Assembly: GCF_029542785.1 (NCBI RefSeq)
Contig: NC_083373.1
Span: 434,001 to 498,000 of the forward strand
Source: Malassezia japonica
Taxonomy: Eukaryota; Basidiomycota; Malasseziomycetes; Malasseziales; Malasseziaceae
Reading direction: 5' to 3'
Length of the DNA stretch: 64,000 nucleotides
The notes under the pieces are model-generated. The model was not told the origin of the DNA. It was given only the letters and a program-made list of their open reading frames with translations, and made no database searches. The position numbers were made by a program, and so were the translations under genes. Numbering within the stretch: position 1 is the stretch's first letter; every line of letters starts with the position of its first letter. Of the stretch, positions 1-8,714 are shown one piece after another.

Positions 1-534
1 ACGAGCCGCGGCTTGGCAGTACGAATGCCCAACAAGTGCCGACCAAGTCGTCGCCCATCAGCGAAATGTTCTACGGCTACCTCATGCTGTGCGCTAGCAG
101 CTATCAGCCGGCGATGGGTACGTCGAGCGACTCACACAGGCTATCTTCTCCGTGCATTAGCACTCCAGCCCAACGATCCCCTCTTGTGCCTCCTGTGCAG
201 TGTCGCGTGCTTCAGCCGCGCGACGAACCGCCAGGTGGATAACCGCAACCACACCATCGTGCAAGGTCTCGCGATCCTCACGCAGTACGCCGACCTGCGG
301 CCGAACAGCGCCGAGGTCGAGTACAATTTCGGGCGCGCGTACCACCAGCTCGGCCTGCTCCACCTCGCCGTGCCGCGCTACCAGCGCGTGCTCGAGATGG
401 CCGAGCAGCCCAACAAGGCCGCCGGCGGCTTTGGTATGGCACGCGAGGCCGCCTTTAACCTCGCGCTGCTCTACGCCAGCGCCGGTTCTCCACATCTCGC
501 ACAGGCGCTCTACCGGCGCTGGTTGGTTGTATAG
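1..534 (+). CDS. TFC4: TFIIIC TPR subunit Tfc4, 3' end only
   Basis: This is the C-terminal end of the TPR subunit of RNA polymerase III factor TFIIIC, which bridges promoter-bound TFIIIC to TFIIIB. The gene enters from the left edge. Coding exons are 3-117 and 140-534, separated by a 22-nt intron (118-139). The spliced peptide reads through the junction as SSYQPAMGYLLRALALQPND, a TPR helix pair. It is followed by the family-typical NRQVDNR segment, the FGRAYHQLGLLHLAVPRY repeat and the terminal LAQALYRRW. The unspliced frame has a stop, so the intron is needed. The next gene's ATG lies 19 bp after the stop, with a CACGTG between them. The family call rests on motif recall. Confidence 0.85.
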   Translation, partial: TSRGLAVRMPNKCRPSRRPSAKCSTATSCCALAAISRRWVRRATHTGYLLRALALQPNDPLLCLLCSVACFSRATNRQVDNRNHTIVQGLAILTQYADLRPNSAEVEYNFGRAYHQLGLLHLAVPRYQRVLEMAEQPNKAAGGFGMAREAAFNLALLYASAGSPHLAQALYRRWLVV

Positions 535-535
535 A

Positions 536-541
536 CACGTG
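536..541. promoter_or_regulatory. CACGTG E-box, EMC10 promoter
   Basis: CACGTG sits in the 19-bp gap between the TFC4 stop and the EMC10 ATG. It is the only recognisable element there. It is one of eleven intergenic copies in the window; a bHLH (Cbf1-like) reader is inferred. Confidence 0.45.
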
Positions 542-553
542 GCAATTCCAACG

Positions 554-1452
554 ATGCATTGGTCGAGGGCCGTGCTGCTGATCGCGGCGCTCGCGCAGGC
601 CGTGCTGGCCGATAGCGAGACGTACACGTTGCTGCACCGTGCGCAAAAAGTACTGGATAGTGGAATGCAGACGTACTCGGCGTGGCAGCCGCGTGCGCTG
701 ATTCGCGTGCCGACGACGGCGGCCGGCGGCGACGGTCTCCCTCTCCAGGAGGGCATCACGACCGAGACCAACTTCCCTGACCCGGACACGGACGCGTACT
801 ACCAGCTGCTGGCAGTCAGGGGCGATGCGCGGTCATTTTCGCACGACGAGTGGCAGAAAAAGGTCGCGGATCTCGACGGTTTCCTCGCGTTTGTGAAGCT
901 CGTATGTATTCTAGCTCATCCAGTGTCAACTGCGGACGGCTTCCGATGCGCCGCTTGAGGATATTGTGCAGCTGCACCTGTCAAAGCGCCCGCTCGGGCC
1001 CGGCGAGGCGGGCACGCCGCCGCGTGTCGTTGGCCTGTCGTATGCGATCCAGCCCCAGGTCCCGTACGACGACAATGCGTGCCCGGTGTTTGGCACCGGC
1101 GTAGCGACGCACCATTCCGACACCTTTTCGACGTCGGTCGAGATTATGGTGCCCGAGACGCCCGAGGTGTACGTCCCCTTTCTGACGCAGCCCCCTCCGC
1201 CTGGCCGAAGAACCGATCGACGAGACGACCGAAGAAGGCAAAGCCAAGGCCAAGGCCAAAAAGGCCGACGAGCCCTTTGATCCGATCGCGTTCGTCCGCA
1301 AGTACTGGCTGTATATCCTCCCGATTGTCATCCTAATGGCGATCCCTGTCGGCGAAGAGGTCGGTGAGCCCGCGCCACAGAGCGACCGCCCTGCACCGGG
1401 CCGCGTCGCGGCTGGGCCGGGCAAGGGCCCTGCGCGTGCGCCGCGCAAGTAG
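554..1452 (+). CDS. EMC10: ER membrane protein complex subunit 10 (Emc10)
   Basis: EMC10 is a lumenal/TM subunit of the ER membrane complex, which inserts TM proteins. Exons 554-901, 924-1168 and 1191-1452 (introns 902-923 and 1169-1190, both 22 nt) give 284 aa. Residues 1-19 form a signal peptide (hydrophobic core, cleavable after VLA). The lumenal beta-domain contains LHRAQKVL, LSYAIQP and a DDNACPVF segment. Near the C-terminus, KYWLYILPIVILMAIP is a single TM helix followed by a short polar tail. The acidic and Lys-rich linker (EEPIDETTEEGKAKAK) lies only in the exon-3 frame, supporting the second intron. The start is the first ATG after the TFC4 stop and begins the signal peptide. Regulation may involve the CACGTG at 536-541. 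Confidence 0.78.
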
Positions 1453-1486
1453 TCGTTCCCCTAGTGTACTCTACGCACACGATCTC

Positions 1487-1499
1487 TGCTGAGTCAGCA
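1487..1499. promoter_or_regulatory. TGCTGAGTCAGCA bZIP palindrome in BUD23 promoter
   Basis: This 13-bp palindrome is centred on TGAGTCA, 18 bp upstream of the BUD23 ATG. It matches the classic AP-1/Gcn4-type bZIP core with flanking TGC/GCA (a MARE-like extension). Binding is inferred. Confidence 0.45.
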
Positions 1500-1517
1500 C
1501 ACTTTTTTTAGGCGACC

Positions 1518-2415
1518 ATGAGCCGGCCGGAGCATCAGGCGCCGCCGGAGATCTACTATGGCGACACCGAGGCGCGGAAATACACGGCAAAGTACGTACA
1601 GCTTCTCACACAGCACACGCAACCAAGATATCCAGGCCGAAATGGCGCTGCGTGCGATCGAGCTCATGGCGCTGCCGCCGCATCGGCACCCTGCCCTGAT
1701 TCTCGACATTGGGTGCGGCTCGGGCCTCTCTGGCGAGATTTTGACCGAGATGGGCCACGAGTGGATTGGATACGACATCAGTCCCAGCATGCTGAGCGTG
1801 GGCCTTGAGCGCGACGTCGAGGGCGATATGATTCTGTCGGACGCAGGGCACGGCTGCATGTTTCGTGCCGGCAGTTTCGACGGCGCGATCTCCATTTCGG
1901 TGCTACAGTGGCTGTGCAATGCAGACACGTCGTACAACTCGCCCGGCGCGCGTCTGAGCACATTCTTCACGACACTGTATGCGTCGCTGACGCGCGGCGC
2001 GCGCTGCGTCTTTCAGTTCTACCCCGAGAACGACGACCAAGTCCAGTTTATCATGTCGCAGGCGACCAAGGCCGGCTTTGGCGGCGGTCTCGTCGTCGAC
2101 TATCCCAACTCGGTAAAGGCCAAGAAGATCTACCTTGTGCTCTGGGTCGGCGGTGAAATGATGGTCGGCCCCAACGGCGAGGGCCAAGGCGTGAAGCAGG
2201 AGCTGCCCAAAGCGCTCGAGTTTGACGCGCCGGGCGCCGGCCAAGTGCGCCACGAGACGCGCAAGGCGGGCGACCCGCGGCGCGAGCGCACTATGAAAAA
2301 GAAGGGCGAGTCTATGAAGCAATATATCCAGCGCAAGAAGGATCTCGACCGCTCACGCGGCAAGGCCGTACCCCACGACTCCAAGTACAGCGGCAAGAAA
2401 CGTAGGAGAAAGTAG
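1518..2415 (+). CDS. BUD23: 18S rRNA (guanine-N7) methyltransferase Bud23
   Basis: Bud23 is a SAM-dependent methyltransferase that modifies a guanine in 18S rRNA during 40S assembly, working with Trm112. Exons 1518-1591 and 1614-2415 (22-nt intron 1592-1613) encode 291 aa. The N-terminus has PPEIYYGDTEARKYT, continuing after the junction into NTRNQDIQAEMALRAIELM. The SAM-binding loop is LDIGCGSGLSGE, followed by the acidic-strand motif GYDISPSML. FDGAISISVLQWLCNA is the family signature, and a basic C-terminal tail (KYSGKKRRRK) matches the nucleolar/ribosomal role. The start was chosen because MSRPEHQAPPEIYY matches the family N-terminus. It is followed by UFE1 after only 24 bp. Confidence 0.93.
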
Positions 2416-2439
2416 TGATGTGGAGGTATCCCGACGACG

Positions 2440-3623
2440 ATGCGGGGCGCAGTGCCGGCGCGGTCGGACCAGACGGATGCGTTTCATGCGCTGCTGCGCG
2501 AGTGCCAGAGCAAAGGCATTGAGTCGGAGCCCGCACCGAAACCGAGTGCGGCTGTGGCCAAGCAGCGTGCGGCGGCCGAGTCGTGGACCAAAGAGGCCTA
2601 TCGCGTAGTACGTATACTGTCTCACCAGAAACGGCACATTGCGTCGCTGTACACGTTCCTCGCGACGATCAGGCGGCCGTACCTGGACATTTCGTCGAAA
2701 GGGCGGCGCGCAGGTCGCCCGGATAGCGACGCGGGTCCGTCCGGCGACGAAAGCAAAAAGGAAGACGCGTTTGCCAAGTGGCAGCACATTACCACGCTCA
2801 CCGACGCGGAGCGTGACGAAATCGACTTTCAGGTGAAGCTGGTGATTAAGCAGTGCCTTGACCGCGTGCAGGAGCTCGAGCGGGGCGAGAAGCGTACGTC
2901 TTTTTTTTTTTTTTGCTCACACAGTCCGAAAGCAGGCGGTAGACAAGTCGCTGCAGTCGGCGGGCGGCACGGCCTTTGCGCCGCTCATGCTGCTCAAAGG
3001 CGGCGCGATCGCGCGGCAGCAGGCTGCGTCTGACGCCGTCGCCGCGCACCATGCGGCGGTGACACAGTACCTGTCCGAGCAGCTTGCGCGTGCCTCGTCG
3101 ATCCAGGCGACGCTCCAAGCGCGGCGCGTCGACGCGCAGCAGCAGCGGCACCAAAAGCTGTCGGACGGCGTGAAGCACGCGCGGCACGGCAGCCAGCACG
3201 ATGCGCCGGACCTTGCGCTGCGCGGCAGCGTCGGGGCGCTCGACGGCCAGCCTGGCAAAGACGTGACGCAGGAGCTGTCCAAAGAGCAGGTGCAGGTCTT
3301 TGAAGAGGAGGCCTCGGCGCTGATCCAGTCGCTGCAGAACGATCTGCAGGCGATCCATGTCGCCGAGCAGCAATTGCACGACATTTCCGAGCTGCAGACG
3401 CGAATTGTGCAGCATCTGCAGGAGCAGAACGAGCATACCAACCAGCTGCACACCGAGGCGGCGGGCCACGGCGAGCAGGTCACGTCCGGCAACCAGCAGC
3501 TGCGCAAGGCCAAAGAGCGCAACCGGCAGGCGAACCGGTTCCTGTCGCTGTTCTTTGTGGTGAGCGGTTTACTGCTGCTGTTGATGCACTGTATGTACTC
3601 TATCTGACACAGGGCTCGACTAG
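2440..3623 (+). CDS. UFE1: ER t-SNARE Ufe1 / syntaxin-18
   Basis: Ufe1 is the Qa-SNARE of the ER for retrograde Golgi-ER fusion and ER homotypic fusion. Exons 2440-2607, 2629-2893, 2925-3590 and 3613-3623 give 369 aa. The first intron (2608-2628) is 21 nt and leaves the frame unchanged. I accept it because removing it aligns EAYRV-KRHIASLYTFL without a gap to the syntaxin-18 N-domain helix. The second intron (31 nt) carries an uninterrupted T tract; the third is 22 nt. The C-terminal part holds the SNARE coiled coil (ISELQTRIVQHLQEQNEHTN) and a tail anchor (FLSLFFVVSGLLLLLMHW) with only two lumenal residues before the stop. A glycine-poor linker separates N-domain and SNARE motif. Convergent with the next gene, 9 bp away. 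Confidence 0.82.
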
Positions 3624-3632
3624 GAACGATGG

Positions 3633-5152
3633 TTACTCGTGTAGCTCCTTCGAAGTACCAAACTGGGTGAGACGCGCGGCGTACCTTGGGAAGGCGCAGA
3701 TAAATGTCCGTGCCATAGCTGTGTGAGTTGCGCTGCGTACCCTTCGAGAGTCCGGAAATCAAGGCCGCCGCCAAAGAGCTCCGCGTAGAGATTGACGCTG
3801 GGTGAGCATGTCTATACGCACATCGGCAGTCCGTTTTTGGACTCCATGCTGAGCACAGAGAGACGCATCAGGCCGTCGCCGCCCGGGTAGGAGACGGTCG
3901 GGTCCGGCGTCACTGCGCCGTCAATGAGGTTGGCGTCGCGCTCGCTCGTCGACGTCTGCTCGAGCTGGATGTTCATCTTTTCGAGCTGCTCGCCGATATT
4001 CATAAACGACCACACGAGGCCGGACTCGTCGTTTGCGTGGCCCGCCTCGTCGCTGCCGGCCAGCATGATGGGCCCCCGCGCGCGCGTCGCGAGGTTCTCG
4101 GCCTGCGAGCGGTCCGGCGCGGCGGTCGCCGTGAGGCCGCCGCCGCGGTCCGAGATGCGGATCGTCATGTCGGCGCGGTCGGGCCCCTCGACGATCGTCA
4201 GGCGCACATCCGGCGGATTCGGCGTCGCCTCGCCGTCGGTCCTATAGTGCCGCATCGTGGACTGCATCGACACCTTGCACAGCTCGAGCAGGATAAACTC
4301 GAGGTGAGCGGGCAGGTAGGCGATGTGCACGTCCGTGTCGCCCTCGACGACGACATTTGGGATACGCGTGTCGTCCGTACTCCAGTTGTATAGCTGCGCA
4401 ATCGACTCGCGCGCGATTGCGACGCTCTTTTCAATCGCCTGCAGCACGCTCAGGTGCGTATCGATCATGCCGATCTTGGTCGAAATGCGCGGCTCCTTGC
4501 CGGACGACTGCATGACGGACAGCGCAATGTGCTGCTTCGCAAGGACTTCACGCGAGACTTGCGAGCGCAGCATGCGTGCAAGGAACAGGTCGACCGTCTC
4601 GGGCTCCATGTAGTGCACACACTCCCGGCTGATGCCCGCGATGAGCGACAGCTTGCTCTTGCGCTCCGACAGGAGCTGCGTCACGACCCTGATCAGCTCC
4701 TCGTTCTGCTCGAGCGTCTGGATCTTGTCCATGCGGCGCAGCGTCTCAAACGTGCTCCAGTAGTACTGGTAGATCGAGTCCAGCTGCTCGTTCGACATTG
4801 CCACAAACGGGAGCGTCTGCATGTCGCGGAGGCGGTGCGCGATGCGGGTCGTGAGCTCGGTGCGCAGGTAGTTAGCACTCTCCATCAGCAGCGCACGGTT
4901 GCGCCGCGCGCTCTGCCCAAAGAGAATCAGCTGCCGGAGCGTGGTGCGCTTCGCGGGGACATTGGCCCACTGCTCGACCATGCGGTTGCGATAGAAGAAA
5001 CGGCCAAGCGCCGCCGAGTCCTCGTCGCTCGCCGCGGCCGTAGACGGCGTCGAGATGCGCGGCGCACCGCACACACGCGCCGACGTCCACAGCCGGGCCG
5101 CACCGACGCGCGGAAGTCGCTGCGCCAGCGTCATGGAATGTGGAGAACGCAT
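3633..5152 (-). CDS. Mitochondrial PDK-family kinase-like protein, degenerate ATP site
   Basis: It belongs to the pyruvate/branched-chain dehydrogenase kinase family (fungal Pkp type), which phosphorylates E1-alpha in the mitochondrial matrix. Minus-strand exons are 5152-3822, 3797-3741, 3718-3685 and 3662-3633 (introns 24, 22, 22 nt), 483 aa. The Arg-rich N-terminus (MTLAQRLPRVGAARLWTSAR) looks like a mitochondrial presequence. The regulatory helical bundle is followed by a GHKL ATPase fold. ISDRGGGL (G1 box) is intact and the C-terminus NGLPIVNLYAELFGG...LEGYGTDIYLRLPK is canonical. However the N-box reads ELCKVSMQS where family members have ELxKNAxRA, and the GxGxG lid is ESKNG. It may be a pseudokinase. 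The ATG is 6 bp after the stop of the upstream minus-strand gene. Confidence 0.8.
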
Positions 5153-5158
5153 GGATCA

Positions 5159-6697
5159 CTATTTGCCAAAGGTAAATACGGGCGCCGCCGGCTTGGCCTC
5201 GGCCGGCTTTTGGGTGGGCTCCGCGGGCGCAGGCGCCTCAAGCTTGGGCGGTGCAGGCGCCTCGAGCTTCGGGGCAGGCGGCCCAGGCTTGGGAGCGGCC
5301 TTTGCCTTTGCCTCGCGATTCGCGCGAATCTGTGCCATGAGCTGCTCCTCCCGCCGGCGCTTCGCCGCCTGGTCGAGTGCGCTGCGTGCGGGCGACAAGG
5401 GCGACGGGGATGCGGCGTAGCGCTGCGCGCGAAGGAGGTGCGGCGACGCGCGAGGCGCCGGCGAGCGGCCCAGCGCGAGGCGGCGCGACGCGGACAGATT
5501 GTCGCCGGACACGTTGGCCGAGATCGACGAGGAAAACGAGCGGGAGTCGTCGCTCATCGACGCGCCGAACGAGTCATCGCCCGCCACGGAGCTCGCGCGC
5601 GAGCGGGCGAGCTGCTGCGGGGTGCGTGTCGCATCGTTGTACAGCAGCTCGCCGCCAGTCCGCCGCAGCTGCGCCTTGGAGCGGCGCGAGACGAGACTCG
5701 CGAGACTGTCTTCGACATTGTCGTCGCTCGCAAGCGCCATCGGCGAGCCGGCATCCGTGTTCTTGGCAAGCGCGAGCTCGTGCTGCCACGAGAGCTGCTT
5801 CTTGCGCTTCGCCTCCTCGTACTCGTCGTGCGAGAGAAACTTTTCGATATAGGTTGGGACCTTGGTCTTGGAGTCGGCGTGCGTTGCGTCGCGGGGCATC
5901 CTGTACTTGGGCTTCATCTCGACCAGCGTCACGAGACGGCGGGGAATGCCGTCCTCGCCGATGCGCCAGCGCAGCCCGTTTGCATCGAGCCACTCGTCGC
6001 CAGGGCCGTGGTCCATCGTGGTATCCGCCTCGCGCTTCCGGGGCCCGTGCTCGTCGCCGGGCACCAGCTCGTCCTCCTCGTCCATCGACTCGGCGTCCGA
6101 GTCGTACGGCTGGCTCGAATCGGACAGATCTGTGCCCGAGACGTCGGCCATCTCCTCGTCGTCGTCCACGGGCTCTTTGCGCGCGGCTTTTCGCGTGCGT
6201 GGCGGCTCGTCCTCGGCGTGGCGCTTGCGTGGCGCCTCCGTGTCTGTGGCCTTGGCAGGCGCGGTGCGGTTGCGCTTCGCCGCCGCGCCGTCCGCATCCG
6301 AGTGCGCGCGTTTGTGTCCGTGCGCGTTGCTCCGTGTGATGGTGCGATTGCGCTGCATCGCCGGCGGCGCCGGCGGCGCCGGCTCGTGCGACGGCGCACG
6401 GCTCGCGCGCACCGCCTTCCCCGGATTCTCCTTTGGAACGGTCCGCTGGGGAGCCGGCTGGGCGCGTCCAAAGACGTCTTGGCACTCTTTGAGCTGCTCC
6501 TCAAAAGCGCGCTGGCGGCGCTGTGCCGCATCCGCCGCGGCTTCGGCGAGCGGGCGCTTGTCCGAGTCGGGGATACCGGCCTTGCGTCGCTGCTCCAACA
6601 CAAACTGCTGGGTCCGCGTGTGGATGGACCACCGGCGCCAGAACACCACGAGCCAGTACGCGCCCAGCGCCGCGAACAGGCCTTTCAGCACCGACAT
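5159..6697 (-). CDS. Unidentified single-TM protein with C-terminal FTFGK
   Basis: I do not recognise this 512-aa protein. It begins with a hydrophobic helix (residues 4-19, LKGLFAALGAYWLVVFW) followed by basic residues, suggesting an N-terminal membrane anchor. A Lys/Arg- and Asp/Glu-rich low-complexity region follows, with several basic clusters that could be nuclear localisation signals. A conserved-looking core contains WLDANGLRWRIGEDGIPRRL and PTYIEKFLSHDEYEEAKRKK. Next come a Ser-rich stretch and a Pro/Ala/Lys-rich tail ending exactly in FTFGK, the type of end seen in FG-nucleoporins and nuclear-envelope proteins. A nuclear-envelope or pore role is only a suggestion. The start is the first true ATG in frame. 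The stop is 6 bp before the PDK-like ATG. Confidence 0.7.
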   Translation of the reverse strand: MSVLKGLFAALGAYWLVVFWRRWSIHTRTQQFVLEQRRKAGIPDSDKRPLAEAAADAAQRRQRAFEEQLKECQDVFGRAQPAPQRTVPKENPGKAVRASRAPSHEPAPPAPPAMQRNRTITRSNAHGHKRAHSDADGAAAKRNRTAPAKATDTEAPRKRHAEDEPPRTRKAARKEPVDDDEEMADVSGTDLSDSSQPYDSDAESMDEEDELVPGDEHGPRKREADTTMDHGPGDEWLDANGLRWRIGEDGIPRRLVTLVEMKPKYRMPRDATHADSKTKVPTYIEKFLSHDEYEEAKRKKQLSWQHELALAKNTDAGSPMALASDDNVEDSLASLVSRRSKAQLRRTGGELLYNDATRTPQQLARSRASSVAGDDSFGASMSDDSRSFSSSISANVSGDNLSASRRLALGRSPAPRASPHLLRAQRYAASPSPLSPARSALDQAAKRRREEQLMAQIRANREAKAKAAPKPGPPAPKLEAPAPPKLEAPAPAEPTQKPAEAKPAAPVFTFGK

Positions 6698-6721
6698 GGC
6701 ACCGGACGGAACGAGTGGAGG

Positions 6722-6727
6722 CACGTG
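6722..6727. promoter_or_regulatory. CACGTG E-box in divergent promoter
   Basis: It lies in the 156-bp gap between the minus-strand TM protein (ATG at 6697) and the plus-strand kinase (ATG at 6854), closer to the former. It is followed nearby by AACGTGG. Possible Cbf1-type site. Confidence 0.4.
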
Positions 6728-6853
6728 GGAAAAACGTGGAGGACGCGCAGCTGACCCTATGACCTCATCTAGTGGAGGAAACTTTCTCCGGAGTTGACCC
6801 TAGGTTAAACCATTTCGCCGCGCAGCCCTGCATTTTTGCTTAGCTCCGCCAAC

Positions 6854-8677
6854 ATGGATCGTTTGCGGCACTTTATCAGGCACGGCAAGGCCGCCATGTC
6901 GGTGCCCGCAGCTGACATGTCCACTGACAGTGCGAGCGAAGTATCTACGCCGCCGATTGCAGTCTCGGCGGCGCAGGTGACGCCCGCCACGGTGGCTGGC
7001 ACGACCGCCGTGCCCATGTTCCTGAGTCCGTCGCCTTCGCAGCAGTCGATCTGGTCGGCGAACGGCCCGCCGGCGCAGCCGGCGACGGATGCATCCCGCG
7101 CGCCCGAGGCCAAGACCATCCACCAGCAGGTCGAGCAGATTGTCGCGCAGGAGCGCGAGGCGGCCGCCGCCGCGCTGCCCAGGTACGAGGGCCTTCCGGA
7201 GCAGTTTGAGCTCGTCGAAAAGCTTGGAGACGGCACGTTTTCGGTTGTGTACAAAGCGCTCGACCACGCCTCGGGAAAGCACGTCGCGGTCAAGATCGTG
7301 CGCAAGCAGGACAAGTCGCAGGACGCGCAGCGGGTCGACCCCGCGCTGCGCGAGCAGAACCGCGCAACGGAGCGTGCGACGATCCTCAAGGAGGTGCAAA
7401 TCATGCGCCGCCTGCGCCACGACTCGATCGTGCAGCTCCTCTCCTTTACCGAGTCGGACGAGCACTGCTTTTTGGTCATGGAGCTGCTGAACGGCGGCGA
7501 GCTCTTTGAGCAGATCGTCAAGCTGACTTATTTGAGCGAGCCGCTCGCGCGCCATGTCATCCTCCAGGTCGCGCACGGCATCCGCTACATGCACGAAGAG
7601 TGCGGCATCGTACACCGCGACATCAAGCCCGAGAACCTCTTGTTTGATTCGCTGGAGATTATTCCCAGCGAGAACCCCGTCAAGCGTCCCTATGACGAAG
7701 ACAAGATGGACGAGGGCGTGTTCCGTGACGGCATCGGCGGCGGCGGCATCGGCCGCGTAAAGATTGCCGACTTTGGCCTGAGCAAGATTGTGTGGGAGGA
7801 AAATACCAAGACGCCGTGCGGCACGGTGGGCTACGCGGCGCCCGAGATCGTCAAGGACGAGCAATATTCCAAGAGCGTCGACATGTGGGCGCTCGGCTGC
7901 GTGCTGTACACGCTCCTCTGCGGCTTCCCGCCATTCTACGACGAGTCGATCAAGACGCTCTCGGAAAAGGTGTCCAAGGGCGAGTACTCCTTCCTGAGCC
8001 CGTGGTGGGACGATATCAGCGACTCGGCCAAGGACCTGGTGTCGCACCTGCTCACCGTCGACGTGTCGAAGCGCTTCACCATCGACCAGTTCCTCGCGCA
8101 CGAATGGTGCCGGGCCGCCGACCCCTCGACGGCCGAGGCGATCCCTATTCCCCACTCGGCGGCCAAGGCGGATGCCAAGGTCCACTGGCACAGACAGGAC
8201 CACGTCTTGGATTCGCCGCTCCTTGCGCCGGCCCACCGCAAGGACGCCGACGAGGACGCGGGTGTGCGCACCGCCAATGCGTACCGCCTGCGCGAGGCGT
8301 TCGACGTGTCCTTTGCAGTGCACCGCATCGAAGAAGAGATGCAGCAGCGCATGCGCGTCAGCAAAGAGAGCCGCCGCGAACGTGCCTGGCGCTCGATTAA
8401 CGCGGACTCGGGCGACGACGAGCGGCGCACGGTCGACGCCGCGCGCCGGCGCCACGGCAAGGACGCCGCGCGCGCCATCTCGGAACGGCGGCAGACGGTC
8501 CTGCAAAAGGACAAGAACGACACGCCGCCCAGGCGGCAAGCCTTTAACCTGCACCTCGAGGGTGCGACCATCCTCGAGCGCCGCAAACGCGCGGTGGCCC
8601 AGGGCGACACGGCCAAGAGCGAGCTGCCGCACTACACGGCCGAGGCGCTGATTCCGATCCCGTCTGGCGTGGCGTAG
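6854..8677 (+). CDS. RCK2: CaMK-group Ser/Thr kinase, Rck2/Srk1 (MAPKAP) type
   Basis: A Ser/Thr kinase of the fungal Rck1/2-Srk1 class, which acts downstream of the Hog1/Sty1 stress MAPK; 607 aa, no intron. The N-terminal 120 residues are low complexity. The kinase domain (about residues 120-425) has the glycine loop GDGTFSVVY, VAVKIV, HRDIKPEN, DFGLSK and GTVGYAAPEIV. An insert of roughly 35 residues separates HRD from DFG (EIIPSENPVKRPYDEDKMDE onward), a hallmark of this subfamily. The C-terminal region is basic with RRxS-like sites and could hold the autoinhibitory/MAPK-docking segment. The start is the first ATG (MDRLRHFIRHGK). The assignment to Rck2/Srk1 rather than another CaMK is by recall. 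Confidence 0.82.
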   Translation: MDRLRHFIRHGKAAMSVPAADMSTDSASEVSTPPIAVSAAQVTPATVAGTTAVPMFLSPSPSQQSIWSANGPPAQPATDASRAPEAKTIHQQVEQIVAQEREAAAAALPRYEGLPEQFELVEKLGDGTFSVVYKALDHASGKHVAVKIVRKQDKSQDAQRVDPALREQNRATERATILKEVQIMRRLRHDSIVQLLSFTESDEHCFLVMELLNGGELFEQIVKLTYLSEPLARHVILQVAHGIRYMHEECGIVHRDIKPENLLFDSLEIIPSENPVKRPYDEDKMDEGVFRDGIGGGGIGRVKIADFGLSKIVWEENTKTPCGTVGYAAPEIVKDEQYSKSVDMWALGCVLYTLLCGFPPFYDESIKTLSEKVSKGEYSFLSPWWDDISDSAKDLVSHLLTVDVSKRFTIDQFLAHEWCRAADPSTAEAIPIPHSAAKADAKVHWHRQDHVLDSPLLAPAHRKDADEDAGVRTANAYRLREAFDVSFAVHRIEEEMQQRMRVSKESRRERAWRSINADSGDDERRTVDAARRRHGKDAARAISERRQTVLQKDKNDTPPRRQAFNLHLEGATILERRKRAVAQGDTAKSELPHYTAEALIPIPSGVA

Positions 8678-8714
8678 CGCCTATATACCTCTGTAGTGTA
8701 CACTGTTATAACGA

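Noticed and set aside
253..287. Possible 27-nt intron ending CTCACGCAG in TFC4 exon 2
   Set aside because: The residues it encodes (QGLAILTQYADLR region) are conserved in Tfc4, so it is coding.
3798..3817. 20-nt intron in the PDK-like gene using donor GTATAG
   Set aside because: It leaves the next exon out of frame; donor GTGCGT at 3821 (24 nt) restores GLPIVNLYAELFGG.
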